A stretch of DNA of 64,000 nt, taken from the NCBI GenBank assembly GCA_010645155.1, contig CM021323.1, positions 8,802,892 to 8,866,891 of the forward strand, in the 5' to 3' direction. The notes under the pieces were generated by a model, which was given only the letters and a program-made list of their open reading frames with translations, had not been told where the DNA came from and made no database searches. Made by a program: the position numbers and the translations under genes. Within the stretch, counting starts at the first letter, position 1. Each line of letters begins with the position of its first letter. The stretch comes from Tigriopus japonicus (Eukaryota; Arthropoda; Copepoda; Harpacticoida; Harpacticidae). This document shows, piece by piece, positions 1-12,030 of the stretch.

Positions 1-1066
1 TCAATTTCTTTTCACAAGCTCGCCTGTTCAGCAGTGTGTTTCACATCTGTTTTTCACACCATCTCTTTTGGTTTTGAAAAGCTCCAATCGAAGCAAAAGA
101 TCTCTGGATGACTAGAAGCATGGAGTCTGTGAACATACTTTAAGGCATCAACGGATTACGTTCAGCATTATTTGAAGCGCACAATTGGATGGTTTTGGGA
201 TCTCTTCCGTTACCTCTTTTGCAACATACGTAGTAGTGTGTGACTTTGCCATGTAAATTATTCGTCCAAAAATGTCCGGGCAGCTATAAATGTGCCTTAA
301 GGAAATGGTAGAGCAGTATTTGAAGCAGACGCTCATAAGACCTAGTGGATCCAAGTCTCAAATACAGGTCCCTGTGTATGTCTTAAAGCATCAAATTTGT
401 GTGGAGAAGTATAGACATTGCATCTATTATGCATTGGCTGTTAAACCAAATTAAGAGGGGAACTGCATCTAGTATTTAGATATTTTCCCCTACCGTTTCG
501 TACTAAGTTGGAAAATTTGACACGTTTCAAATTTTCCTGGCTTTTGATACCCATAAGGTTCAAGATTTTGGAGTCAAAATGTCGATTCTAGAATCAGAAT
601 AAATTGGAAAAGAATAATATTAACTTAGCTTTCAAGACGGCAGAGCCATAATCGCACATTATGAAGCTTTTTTTGAAAGTGATCATGGTACAAATAACCT
701 AAAAAGAGAACTCTCAACTCTGATTGCTACAAAAAGTGGCCCCTTAAAAGGAAGGGGTAGTAAAATTCTACAAAGCCATTGTTCAAAGACGAAACTCCAA
801 AGAGCACCAACTTTTTGCAATGATATGTTTGAGTTGGTAGTGCTGCCATTTTTGACTCTGAGTTTATGGGCGAAAGTCTAGGTCGGATGTTAACGCATTG
901 ATTTTAATTTAGAGTAAAACTAAATCTTATAGGCGAAAACATGCGGCTGACGAAAATTAGAAAAAAAAACCGCAAAGCAAAAGAGACTCTTTTATCCTTT
1001 TTTTAGATCGTTTTGGAGCAAACGATTGCGTCTTCTTGGTGAGCGCACCATTACTGACCTTTCTCC
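1..1066. other. Intergenic, no gene recognised
   Basis: Only short random open frames are present and no domain is recognisable. Around 881-900 there is a stretch (GGATGTTAACGCA) that resembles the left end of the repeat starting at 1067, so part of this region is probably old repeat DNA. Confidence 0.5.
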
Positions 1067-1226
1067 AGGCCGCATGTTAACGCACTTAATTCAAAAGCGA
1101 GAGTATACCAAAATCAAGTCGAGTATATACTCTCCCTAGCCGTTGCGTTTCAAACACAGGAGTTATCACGAATAAATACTCGAGCCCGGTTAATCTGACT
1201 TGATATTGGTGTGCTCTCACTTACGA
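1067..1226. mobile_element. Short copy of an inverted-repeat element (AGGCCGCATGTTAA family)
   Basis: The left half (AGGCCGCATGTTAACGCACT...) is close to the reverse complement of 9230-9342. The right half (GGTTAATCTGACTTGATATT...) is close to the reverse complement of about 8555-8620. This copy therefore joins the two ends of the longer element at 8538-9342 without its middle, as an internally deleted non-autonomous derivative would. No target duplication was found. Confidence 0.55.
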
Positions 1227-1446
1227 ATCAGGTGCCTTCCTTCCATTTAAAAATGTTCCTGGGATCTGATGGTTATGATGTCCTAGAAACACAAAAGAAA
1301 AAAGAAGCAAGGCAAGAGAAGGCTGTACGCTATGAGCTAAAATTTCTTGCTGTTCAAAAAGTCTGTTTGGGTGAAGCTTTTTGACCCAAAAACTAAACAA
1401 AATCCAATATATGGCAACAAAGCTAAAAATCAAATTCAAAATACAT

Positions 1447-1550
1447 CAGAGGCTAGTTTTTTAGACGCAAAGATCGATCTCAAGATCGGACTTAGAGTAC
1501 TTAAGTACGATCTTGAGATCGATTTTTTGCGTCTAAAAAACAAGCCTCTG
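1447..1550. mobile_element. Palindromic mini-element, copy 1
   Basis: About 104 bases form an almost complete palindrome. CAGAGGCTAGTTTTTTAGAC on the left is mirrored by GTCTAAAAAACAAGCCTCTG on the right, with GATCGATCTCAAGATCG against CGATCTTGAGATCGAT inside and a short centre near GTACTTAAGTAC. A second copy lies at about 4545-4647, so this is a dispersed foldback repeat. Neither copy encodes a protein. Confidence 0.7.
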
Positions 1551-1689
1551 TCCTTTTATTATCACTCTAATAAGTTTCTCAGAGTCAATGCACATCCAAC
1601 GTGTGCAAAGAAATTCCAAGAGCACGGATTCTTAACCAGGGGTATGCATAACCATAGACATCTAAATAATACCATAGACAGCTAAATTT

Positions 1690-3340
1690 AGAGGTTTATG
1701 ACATAACCCATAAGGGTATGGGACCCAAATGTTGGGGGACTCTATCTATCGTTGTTTTCTTCTATTTTGTACCTACTATTGCTCACAAGTTATTTTTTAA
1801 CCTCTGCTTCTGTTCTTGTTCACTGTCGTTATGCTTGTAAATAGTTAAAATCTAACATTCTCAAAAAAAAGTGAAAATCAGCAGACTTAAAGACTTATAT
1901 GTAGAGTTGGCAGCACTGATGACACAGGCAGTGGTAAAGGGGGAAGAGGATATGGTACCATATTGGACAATCCATGGGGGGTCTGAAATCATTCGAAGGT
2001 TAAGAACCCCTGTCCATGATGAATTGTGTTCAGAGAAATTTTCAATCGACTTAACAGGGTTGTCATTTCTTCTTGAACTCTACACCTAATTGAGCTATAC
2101 TTTACATCCCGATGTCACCAATAATTTGCTTGACAATGCAACTTCTATCTAATTCAAAGTTTATGCCTAAGGGCTCCATCCCAAAAAGGGTATAATTTTT
2201 TTGGACCCAACCTTGTCAAAAACAAAAAGTCGCCTTAACGTTTTCAGTTGCTTGAATTCTGTAGTATTTCTCATCTGGTTCTTGTAACTTGTGGTAGGAC
2301 ATGATGACGGTGGTACAAATGGTGTTAAAAATCTAATCCAAATGCTTATTTACACCCTTACTTGAAATTTTTGTAGTAATTTTTTGACCAAAATGTCTTG
2401 CTTTTGAAGGAAAAGATCTAAACGATCTAACATCCAATCTACCCCTACTTGTCTTTCTATCCTTGGAAGTAATATATGGGATGTTAACGACCAAATTGTA
2501 AAGTGTGGACGGATCGACTTTTATCCAGTTTTGAAGGTGTCTTTCCCTTGCCTCAAATGTTGATGAAAGGTCGAGATTCTATGAGCTCTTGAAACATGAT
2601 GGATTCGCTCCCAAGCAACTCCTCTTTCTTTTGACCGAGTCGATTTTTATTTTTTCTATTTTGAACGAGTAAGATTTGATTCTCGTCATTCACTATTTTT
2701 TACACCATTGTAAAGCCAGGTAAAACCGTGCAAAAACATCGAACTGAAACATGTTGTTCCAGTAGTAATATCTCATTTATTTTTCTTCAAACTACATTCT
2801 GATTGATCCAAAAATATTAATAAAAACTTGTTTGGGGCACACGGGTAGTTTGATGGTGCCAAATTATCCTATCCTGTCATTGTCGTATTTTTTAAGGTTT
2901 TTTTTAATTTTTTTAAATGTGATTACGACACATCTTTTGTGTCAGTGTGTGAAACATAAATTTCAAGTGTTTTTTTAACATCACATAACAAGTGCGTTCA
3001 AAAATTATCCTTATCAACAGATGTAGTTTACTCCCGATTAATACCTTATAACTCAGCAAAATAAGGGCAGGGAAATAATGCTTTTCTATATAGTTTTGAA
3101 ATGATCACACGACCAGTTCCCATTTTGGAGAGCCTGTTTAATGTACCATCATCAAACACTCAGCCAACCACTCGTAAGACTTAACATTTTGTAGTGGAAA
3201 GCTAAAGACACTTGAGTGAATTATGATATTTGTTATTTTAACAATTATCATGATGATAAAACCATCTCATGTCAGAAAACATTACATTATTAATGAAGAA
3301 ATATTCTACAAACTTAAACACGAAGTAAGTCTTCCAGAAA
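1690..3340. other. Intergenic, no gene recognised
   Basis: A-T rich DNA without a supported gene. At about 2835-2915 it contains GGCACACGGGTAGTTT followed by TTTTTTAAGGTTTTTTTT, an interrupted match to the left end of the element at 36487. This is probably a decayed relic of that family. Confidence 0.4.
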
Positions 3341-3341
3341 A

Positions 3342-3583
3342 GGGGTCAGCAACAACTTTTGGGTTAAAGCCCACCAAATTTAAATTTGTGTAGTCAGGGG
3401 TCCTCCAAACAGATCCTGGTAGCTTTAAGGGCCCATTTGTTGACCTTCAAAGATTTGGGTCCAAGAGTATGGTACTACGGATGCTCTTGGGCTCACTATT
3501 GTGGACCTTTCTCATAACTCCTGGGCCCACCAACAACCATCATTGAGCCCACATGTAGGCCCAGCTCACCGGTTGCTGACCCC
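3342..3583. mobile_element. hAT-type mini-element, copy 1
   Basis: GGGGTCAGCAAC at the left end is the exact reverse complement of GTTGCTGACCCC at the right end. The interior has the GGCCCA/GGGCCC-rich make-up of the two sister copies at about 20456-20683 and 56843-57091, and the length (242) fits. Termini of the CAGGGGTCGGCAACC type are known from hAT (Charlie/Buster-like) elements. The flanks TTCCAGAA and TTCTAGAG are similar but not identical, so the target duplication has decayed or drifted. Confidence 0.65.
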
Positions 3584-3599
3584 AATTCTAGAGCGTGAA

Positions 3600-4540
3600 A
3601 GGTCCTCTTGAGCTGCAATTGAAACCAAATCTACGTTCACTCTAATTTCGTCTGGAGGCGTTGGTTGCCATTGAAAAATAAATAAATTTGAAAGTGCCCT
3701 GATTTGTATTTCCGAAAATATTTGATTTTGGACCTGAAACATTGGTTGAATGGTGCTAGGTTCACTGAAGACGTGGATGCTTTGGTTTTAGTCGAAAGCC
3801 GTTTTTCGGAGTCAGGGCCAGTCACAGAAAAATATAATCAAATCAGTTGTTCGACTAGCTGTTCAAAGCTCACATGCTTGATTTCAACTGGATCGACAGA
3901 AATTTGTATCAGTAAAAGTAATTTGAAGCATATAGCAATTCGGGCTCGTCCGACCAACCAAGTGCTTCTACGATCTAAAAGAACCTCCTGAGAAAAAAGC
4001 GTCTCCGTCTCGTTGTAGGACTCTTTTGAAGCTTCGCGAAATAAGATGTGTTCATGCCCTGGCATGTATATTTTATCGGTTAAAGGCTCTTTTTGGCCGC
4101 ATTTTTTCTCTTGCACTTCTTGGTTCGTTTGGCTTTTTTAATGCTTCACTCATGTTAAAACCAATATTACTAGTGTTCTGATGACGCTTCTTTCCAATGA
4201 GCTTCTGTTCTACGATCATCCAGAAGCACGAAGTTAACCAAGTATTATCAACTCAAGTAAAATCTAAAATGTGTTTAGCCCCTTCAGTAGTTCAGAGTAT
4301 ATTCAGTTGTATATAAAGTAACAGTTCTGCCAACTTGTATTTTATAATAAAAGAAAACTTGAAACCTTTCAAAAGAAATAACCAAAGCTTTAAGAAAAAA
4401 ATTGAAAAGATCTTTTGATTCGGTTGTGATTTTTTACCCCTAGAAGAGATTCAAAAATATCTGGTCCATTAGCGAGTTTGGGAAAGGAATTTCAAAGGTC
4501 GTCCAACACTTCCTTCAATAACAAGACCAATTGAAAAGAG
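3600..4540. other. Intergenic, no gene recognised
   Basis: Overlapping short open frames of up to 95 codons on both strands (3704-3991 plus, 3838-4116 minus) show no motif that I recognise and no splice context. I see nothing else supportable. Confidence 0.4.
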
Positions 4541-4544
4541 AACA

Positions 4545-4647
4545 AAGGCTAGTTTTTTTAGACGCAAAAGATCGATCTCAAGATCGTACTTTAGTACTAT
4601 AAGTCCGATCTTGAGATTGATCTTTGCGTCTAAAAAACTAGCCTCAG
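4545..4647. mobile_element. Palindromic mini-element, copy 2
   Basis: Second copy of the roughly 104-base palindrome seen at 1447-1550. It has the same arms (GGCTAGTTTTTTTAGACGC... and ...GCGTCTAAAAAACTAGCC) and the same GATCGATCTCAAGATCG core, with a few substitutions in the centre. Confidence 0.7.
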
Positions 4648-4649
4648 AT

Positions 4650-7300
4650 TTTCAAGCGTATGTATTTACAAATTCTGGAAGCTCAGGATTTTTGATTCAA
4701 ACGCCTAAGCAAAACCAACCTGTCGAGGCTAGGCTAAAAATCGAACTCGAAACCGCTTGGTTGGTAAATTAGTACATTGAACGGTAGTATTGATAAAGGT
4801 CGCGACCTTTATTATCTTTAAAATGTGCCCTCTATCCTTCCATCCATCCATCTAATGCCGTCAACTTATCGTACGTAATTTCATTTCGTTTAAATCCATG
4901 TTATTATTGATAGCCCAAAAGCAGATTTTTTAGGTCACCAGTAAGACTTTTCGAGCTCTGGCAATTCTTCTTAAAACTCATTTCGTAACAAAACCTCTGA
5001 CGAGAGATTGGTTGGAATTTCGATTTTGCTCCTCGAATAGAATATGATTTGTTTAGAGCAATTTTTCTATTTTTAAGAGTAATAAATATAGTCTCAAATA
5101 CCTTAGTTATGATTTTTGTTCCGCTCGTATTTCGATCGAAAATCTAGGCGATCCCAAGATTAAACAAAAATACGAGTAGTGTTTACATTTTATGGAATTT
5201 TAAGTAGTGCAAGAGGGAAAATAAGCCAAGTACAGGAACAAAAACAAGGCCTAAGTCATCCTGTGCTTTATCAGTCCATTTATAAAACCACGCGTTCGTC
5301 AATCAAGCAAAACCACAAGGAGAAGTAATTTCAGAGGCATAACCGTGTTGTGTTGTGGGCTTTTTTAGCGCCAACAGGCGGACAACAAAGGAAAGAGCAT
5401 TTTTTGAGGAGGTTGCGTGTTTTCACATATCATCTTCCGTTTCTGACCGAAACCGCCTTTTTTGGTCAAATGGACTCAAAACAAAACACTTGGGTATACA
5501 GGATGCAGGGTCTGAAAAAAGAAGAACAAAACATTGTTGCAAGATATTCCCAAATCTAGAGTACTAAGAATGCTTAACGTTCATCGTCACCACAAAAGCA
5601 CTCAACGTAAAAGAACCGCTTCAGTATGCGGAAAACTGGGTTTGTGATCAATAGGGACTACGGAAAAACGGATGGAATTAGTCATTCAGCTTCAAATTAT
5701 GACTTGTTTACCCCGCGAGGTGTCATTTTGATCACTTGAGAGTGTGACGGCTTTGCCTTCATGGAATAGATTTTACGTATTTGATTAGAGTTGAATGAAA
5801 TGAAGCAATTGTATTCAAATCAGTGTAACAAACTTTTTGAAGAAACTGAAACAAAATAGAAATTGCTCGTGCATTCTACTTTCTCAAAGCATAATCGTTC
5901 CTCCATTTGGCTTTTTTCGAAAATCTCCATCAAAGAACGCTCGCTCGAACGCACGCGCACGGACTGGAAACATGGTCGCTTTCAAAGTGACTCGCTTTTT
6001 TGACTCGAATTTCAGGTGGCTCCCTCTGAGAAGTACATTTTGCGCAACTCTCGACTGAAAAGAGCAGCTCCCCCTATAATCACAGCAGAACCTTGAACTA
6101 TTTTAGAAGGATTGAAGTATTGCATACTGAGTATGCCAGTCAAAGCATCAGGGGTCAGTATCTCCTACATGGCTGGGAAACTTGCAGCATTATACTTAGA
6201 TGAGGAGGAGAAATAGGAAAGAATGGTAATAAAAGCACAATCAAACATCAGTAGTATATATGATGTACTATATATAACAAAATATATGAGAACAACTATT
6301 CATATAAGGTTTGACCACTGAAAGAATTTTAAAAGCAGAACCTTCGTCTTTTGAAATACCAATGGCTCTTGATTTAAGGAATAATGTAGCTGTCACCTGA
6401 CACAAAGGAGGGTAATGAGTAAAATACGCTTTCAAGACCAATGCTTGGTTTCTAACACACCAAGTTTTCTGCAGAGGCCACTTTACCACCTTACCTGTAG
6501 TATTCCATTGTACCAAGTCTCCCGCTTACCCAGTTTTCTGAATTTTTCAATGTTTTTATATTGTTTATTGTTGGGACCACTCAAACCTCAAAAACATGGG
6601 TAAAAAGAGTATTGGTTGATTTGAAATGAAATAATTGAGAGATTAAGACATGAAAACGCAAAAAGTCGAGAATATTGCATGAACATGAAACTTTTGCACC
6701 ATTTCCTTAAAACGTGTCCATCATCTTCGTTGGAAGAAGGCACTTGAACTCTAGCAAGGATTGGAATCTTCGTAGTCGTAAGGAAAGCGAGTTCCATTTA
6801 GGATTGATCCTAACAAAGAAGGAGCTCTCTCGCACTCTTGTCCTGATGATGTACCTAGGTATGTAGATGTACAGAGTTATCTTGCAATCTTCCAGGATAG
6901 CTAATGTCATAAATTTCCAGAATAGTGGCGACTAAGAAGTTTCCAGCAAACCTACGGATACTCAAAGATGGATCGATTTTGCCACACTGGATCTTTATTA
7001 GGGGGAACTTTGTTTAACAGAGGACTTTTGAATGAAGGTTATTTCAGAGAGACGTCATCTGGAACACAAGGCATACCAAGATCTTCAAAAGTGAAGTTAT
7101 TTGAACCGTAAAATCCAGCAGTCAAATGAAGCGTTCATTTTTTTAAAAATATTTCTTACGGATTTTCAATCAATATACAGAATTTCATCTTAATGAAATG
7201 TCGGATAAAAACATTGACACTTAAAACTTAACAAAGGAGAAGAAGACGAAAGTAAGTTTTATAGAGAGGGAGCACGATTCATACAAAATTAGATTTTATT
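4650..7300. other. Intergenic, no gene recognised
   Basis: No open frame here has a recognisable domain. At 6245-6290 there is an A-T rich run of TATATA-type repeats. I find no splice-consistent gene. Confidence 0.4.
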
Positions 7301-7307
7301 GTCTTGA

Positions 7308-7511
7308 TCAACATCCCATCTCGTGGTGTTGACTTGGCCCTAACTTCACATGTAATCCCTTTCGGGCATTGTGGTTGAATACAATACCTGCATTGGGACA
7401 AAGGCCATGAATGCATTTGCAAACCTGGATTATTAGATACCTTTCATTCCTACGTTGTAAGCTGAATAATAGTAGGGCTTTTAGCCTATCCCAGTAAAAT
7501 AGGGTTTCCAT
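7308..7511 (-). pseudogene. CR1-like LINE, C-terminal reverse-transcriptase tail fragment
   Basis: The minus-strand translation reads YWDRLKALLLFSLQRRNERY, then a segment with IHGLCPNAGI, then N-A-RKG. The pattern (Y/W)-RLK-L-LFSLQRRRERY-II-(I)-GL-PN-GI is the typical far C-terminal segment of invertebrate CR1/Jockey-type LINE polymerases. Only this tail survives and no catalytic FADD-type motif is nearby. It is adjacent to, but in the opposite orientation from, the fragment at 7539, so the copy was rearranged or two copies meet here. Confidence 0.65.
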
Positions 7512-7538
7512 GCCACTGATTTTACGGGTAAATCTACG

Positions 7539-7745
7539 TTGGACTTTTTCAACCTTTTGAAGACCACTCGAGCTCTAGAACTTTCGAGAGATCAAATCAT
7601 GATGTTGCTATTACATAAATCCATTGTGCAGCCGCATTTAGAGTATTTAGTCCTCCAAGAAGCACTGGAATCATGGAGTGGGAGACTAACAATGAGAATT
7701 ATGATTTCCAGCAGAAACCAACCATTTGCGTTCTTCTGCAAATGA
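7539..7745 (+). pseudogene. LINE reverse-transcriptase fragment (VRPHLEY-type motif)
   Basis: The frame reads ...LLLHKSIVQPHLEYLVL, which matches the conserved L-Y-K-(S/A)-L-V-R-P-H-L-E-Y segment near the end of LINE reverse transcriptase domains. It is a fragment only. It also lies in the left arm of the large inverted repeat centred near 7878, so the same sequence reappears inverted at 7977-8165. Confidence 0.55.
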
Positions 7746-8196
7746 GACCTGGCTTGCATTGAGAAGAACATGTATTTCAAATTTCAGCTCAATCGAATGC
7801 CGGAATAAAAAGTTATGCCTTCTCAAACTTATGTACTGATGAGAGCATAGAATGAATGAACTCGCCCTTTTGTGGTCAAACTATTACCACAAACGGGCTA
7901 GTTCATTCATTCTCGTTAGAATTTGCATTGAACTTTGAGTGAGCATAACTTTTGTCTCGGACGATTGAGCTGAAAATTGAAATACGTATTTTTGTCAACA
8001 TATACAAGGTCTCATTTGCAGAAGAACGTAATTGAATTGTTCTTACTGGAAATCATTATTCTCATTGTTAGCCTCCCACTCCATGATTTCAGTGCTTCTT
8101 GGAGGACTAAATACTCTAAATGCGGCTGCACAATGGATTTATGTAATAGCAACATCATGATTTGATCTCTCGAAAGTCCTAGATCCAGCCACTTGT
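7561..8196. repeat. Large inverted repeat, arms about 310 bases
   Basis: The left arm (about 7561-7873) and right arm (about 7882-8196) are imperfect reverse complements. TTTCGAGAGATCAAATCATG at 7582 is mirrored by CATGATTTGATCTCTCGAAA near 8156, and the centre has GAATGAATGAACTCGCCC against GGGCTAGTTCATTCATTC. Related sequence recurs at about 11831-12030, so this is a dispersed repeat and not a one-off local duplication. Transcribed, it would fold into a long hairpin. Confidence 0.75.
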
Positions 8197-8537
8197 TTGA
8201 AATGATTTTTTGACCTTGGCTTTAATATGATCATCGAATTTTGCCGTATCTTGGATTTGCATCCCAAGATCTGTAATCGGAAAAGCCCTTTCAAATTCAT
8301 TACTTTTATCAGCTGTGCTTTTGACCCAGCTATACACTTGTTCTAAATCGTCTTCCACCCTAATTGAGGAATGATAATTTCTTCTAAACCCAATCTTTTT
8401 TGTCGTCAGCGTCGGAGGATATAAAACAGCGTTTAGGGGCGTTTTAGACAGTGGTGAAGACTATAACAAAGAATTTGGGGCCTAACATTGAACCTTGTGG
8501 ACGATAAGCTTCATTGGATCTTCTAAATCACAATAAT

Positions 8538-9342
8538 AGGCCGCATGTTAATGCACCTAATTCTAAAGAGAGAGCACACAAAAATTAAGTCAGATTAACC
8601 GGCTTTGAGTATCGACGTTCACGATTCAATCGAAAAAAGCGACCTCAAGCGGCATTTATGGCATGACCTGTGGTGTAAAAAAGAGAAATTTCGAAAATAC
8701 GCTCTTCACTCTGCTAAGTTTGAATGCCTCTGGTACATCCTCTGTGATTTGTAATTGGCAGCAGTTAACAGCAAATTGTTACTTATTGTTGCAAAAAACA
8801 GTCTTAAATTTTAAGGACATCAGGATTTTTACCTCGTTTTGAAGTTATTACACGTTTAAAACGTCAACTTCAGTTTCAAAATTAGTCACCCTCTACATAT
8901 GAGGAAGGAGAAAAAAGGGAAAAGGAGAAGGCAAGTGGGGCCGTCAACCAAATCAGAGCGACCAATTTCAGACCTTAAAAAAGGAGTTGGGGAAGGTTTC
9001 AGACTAGTGGAATTTTAAACACCGTTGTGACAAACCAATGCAATTTTGGTGCATTACAAGTACACAGCATTTGAAGTTAGAATAAATGGCTCTAGAATGA
9101 AACGAAAAGGAAACACCAAATACTGATAAAACTTGCATAAAAAGCGAAAGAAATTACTACATAGACCGGGTCTCTTTCTTGTGTGTACACACCACGTTTT
9201 GAATCGTGAACGTCAATATACTTGTGACAACTACTGTGTTTGAAACGCAACAGCTAGGGAGAGTATATGCTCGACGAATGCTAATTCGACTTGATTTTGG
9301 TATACTCTCGCTTTTGAATTAAGTGCGTTAACAAGCGGCCTT
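8538..9342. mobile_element. Inverted-repeat element of about 805 bases
   Basis: The left end AGGCCGCATGTTAATGCACC is mirrored by the right end (reverse complement AAGGCCGCTTGTTAACGCAC). Further homology lies inside: AAGAGAGAGCACAC on the left, CGAGAGTATACCA inverted on the right, and GAATCGTGAACGTC near the inner arm. No transposase is visible between the ends, so it is non-autonomous. An internally deleted relative lies at 1067-1226. No clear target duplication was found. Confidence 0.6.
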
Positions 9343-11090
9343 ATAACGCACACGTACTTGGCGACAACAACAAGCCATGCAGAAAATTTACTCGTTTGAG
9401 AAATCCGTCTTCTTTTGAAGTTCATGTTTAGCAAACATCAACACTCGTTTAACGCCAATGATTAAATGGTGCAAATTTGTGAACCTTAAAAAACAAACGC
9501 TCTCCTTCCAACATCTCTGGCAAAAAAAGAAATGACGATTTTGTAAATCTCTGACGAAAAATGTACTCCCAATCAAAAGTGCGAATTCTTTGGCCATCAT
9601 CCTTTGAATTGGAATTCCATTGGGATTAGGGGATTCCATCAAAAAGGCCCCTCAAACTAGGTTCAACCGATTTTTGCCATTGCTTTTTTTAAATTTCCGT
9701 CCGCAAAATCAAGCTAAACTAAAGCTAAGTAGCCAACTAAACACATACGCTTCATCAATAGGCTCCAAACTATTCACAATATTTGGTTCGTAAAAGGATG
9801 GAATTCTACAATACTAATCCCATAAAAAAATCCCCCTCCAAATTGTGTTCATTGATGTTGCTGCCCTTTTTCCATTTCCTGACTGAGCATGAAGAGTAAT
9901 ATCATGTAGAGCCAGAATTTCTCTTTCCTTGCATTGCTTCACATGCCCTCCAGTGCATTCATTGATGATCGAGGAAGGCATAACGAGTAACTGCTACTAC
10001 TTCTCCATCCATATATGAGTACTTCATCGAAGGAGGGTACATTGTAGTAACTATGGCCACCCATCACAGAAAGAAGAGAGGACGCAATCTCATCCAATGC
10101 CCAGAGTAGCCGTTCGTCGCTCTTGTACTCTGGCATCCTCCTCAAGATGTGGTGCTCATAAGCCGTTTGAAGAACCTAGTCGTGTTTGGCCTCAGCTAGT
10201 AGCTAGTAGCTAGCTAGCTAGATGCTTAGTGTTGGTCGACGGCGAGGAGGAACACGGCTAAGGGCACTTTCTACTCCTCAATCTTCCCTTTTAGGAGGTT
10301 GTGGGTATGACTCCGTACAAGCACTTGCAAATGCCATCATCCATCCATTCAGTTGTTGAACTTGCCTGTCTCACCCACTTTGGAAGAGAATAGACGCGGG
10401 AATGGGGGAACGAGGAATGGGGGAAAGAGCGAGAGGGAGGCAAGATAAGGAAGAAAGAGAAGGAGAAGATGCTTCCTTGCGAGTGACAAGGGCGAGGATT
10501 GAACCACTGGCTGCTGCCACTACTCGAGAATGTTTTTGGGTGGGTGCGAGCTCTGGGCGAGTTCTGAGAGCCGGTTCTTAATGCTCAATTTGGGATTCTC
10601 AGTTCCACACTTTTGGGCATGTGGAAAGGATGGAGGCGGCCAATAATAGGGGAGCACAAAGAGTACGTACTTACTGCCAGAGGATAGGCGACTGACTCAT
10701 TCGCACCCAAAAAGTCCACCAACAGAGTTTTCTCGTTTGTGAACGGGCAAAGAAAAAGACTGTTGAAGAGGAAGCTTAAACATGCAAAAATACGCGCTTT
10801 TGGGTCGCAAGCTAACGCAAATACTGTATATAAAAGAACAATTATAAAGTACTCATAACAAAATCGGACGAGTTGGGGCATTTGAAGCACAGCTGATGAC
10901 TGGGCTGCAGATTTCAGGCAAATAAAATTTTGTGCCCAAAAACTTGTTTGATTGATTTTATTTCTACCTTTTAAATTTTACTTGCCATTTTCCAATAATT
11001 GTCTTCTTTGGGGCAATTAAATGCAAAAAAAAAAATCTGTTTTTCGGCGAATCTTGGGCCCAAATTTTAGGCCGAGAGCTCTCGTATTGG
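9343..11090. other. Intergenic, no gene recognised; relic repeat at 10895-11055
   Basis: No supported gene. A short TAGTAGCTAGTAGCTAGCTA run lies at about 10196-10223. From about 10895 (CTGCAGATTTCAGGCAAATA) to 11055 the sequence matches the beginning of the element in the GORAB intron at 25089-25558, so this is a truncated copy of that family. Confidence 0.45.
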
Positions 11091-11384
11091 GAGAGGCTCC
11101 AGAAGTTAGGGCTGTACAATACTCAGAGAAGGTATGAAAGATATCTGATACTGCATTTTTTCATGAGCATTCATGGGCTCTGTCCTAACCCAGGATTTGA
11201 GATCAGTTGTAGCAATCGTAGAGGTTGTACGTGCGCTCTGAGAGCACCTCCAAATCCCAAGGAAATCGAGGTTAGTTCGATCAATGAAGTCCTCCTCTCT
11301 GGTGGTTCTCTAACAGCTTTTAGAGCAGGGTTAGATAAAACATTAAATGCTACGTATTCCTGATCAACCCCCCATTCAAGGGTT
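11091..11384 (+). pseudogene. CR1-like LINE, C-terminal tail fragment
   Basis: Starting at 11091 the plus strand reads ERLQKLGLYNTQRRYERYLI, then IHGLCPNPGF, a cysteine-containing NRRG segment, and later F-RAGLDKTLN, followed in another frame by PDQP. This order (RLK-L-LYS-QRR-ERY, GL-PNPGI, N-RRG, FK--LD--L--IPDQP) is that of the last 100 or so residues of CR1-type LINE proteins. The frame is open through the RLQK-to-LDKTLN stretch and breaks just before PDQP. The 5' part of the element is absent. Confidence 0.65.
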
Positions 11385-11830
11385 GTGCAGATCTGCCAAC
11401 AGTAACTCGTTGGTAGATCAAATTTCGTAAAATTGCTAATTGTATAATTTTTCTTACTGATTTTTATGATTGTTTTTTTACGAGGAATTGCGTTCCTTGA
11501 AGCGGTAGTAAAAATCCAAGCAAACAATTACCAATATAAACTATCGGCAACCAAAAATTAGTACGGAGCGGGAATATGTCTTCATGGAACACTAATTTTC
11601 AATGATGTACTGACTTCTTAACATACAAACCAGGGAAAAATAACAAAATTTTAGGTAAAAAGTTAGTTCGTATTTTTATTGATAATTTAAAAATTCTGGG
11701 TTTAGGAATATTTTTTGCTCTACCAAATACCTTCCAGTTTACACACGCTTTGTCATTAGTTTTACTAACGAAGTGGCTAGAACCAAGAACCACTTAATTT
11801 CATTGTACTGGAAGGCTAGCGAGAAGAATC

Positions 11831-12030
11831 AGGATTTCCAGCAGGAACAAATTAATTACGTTCTTCTTCAAATGAGACCTTGCTTATGTTCCCTAGAACA
11901 CGTGCTTCAATTTTCAACTCAAACCAACGTCTGAGCCAAAAGTTATGCTTTCTCAAGGTTCAGTGCAAATCCTACGTTCGACGTTCGATGATTGAGTTGA
12001 AAATTGAAATACGCATTCTTAGTTCTCCCG
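11831..12030. repeat. Third copy of the 7.7-8.0 kb repeat, with internal hairpin
   Basis: GATTTCCAGCAGGAACAAAT, CGTTCTTCTTCAAATGAGAC and AAAAGTTATGC are shared with about 7705-7830 and with the inverted arm at about 7925-8060. Within this copy TTCAATTTTCAACTCAA (near 11908) and TTGAGTTGAAAATTGAA (near 11992) are inverted repeats, so the single copy can itself form a hairpin. Confidence 0.6.

Noticed and set aside
9939..10145. 68-codon minus-strand frame in a slightly richer G-C stretch
   Set aside because: Considered as a host exon, but no partner exon, splice sites or recognisable motif were found.
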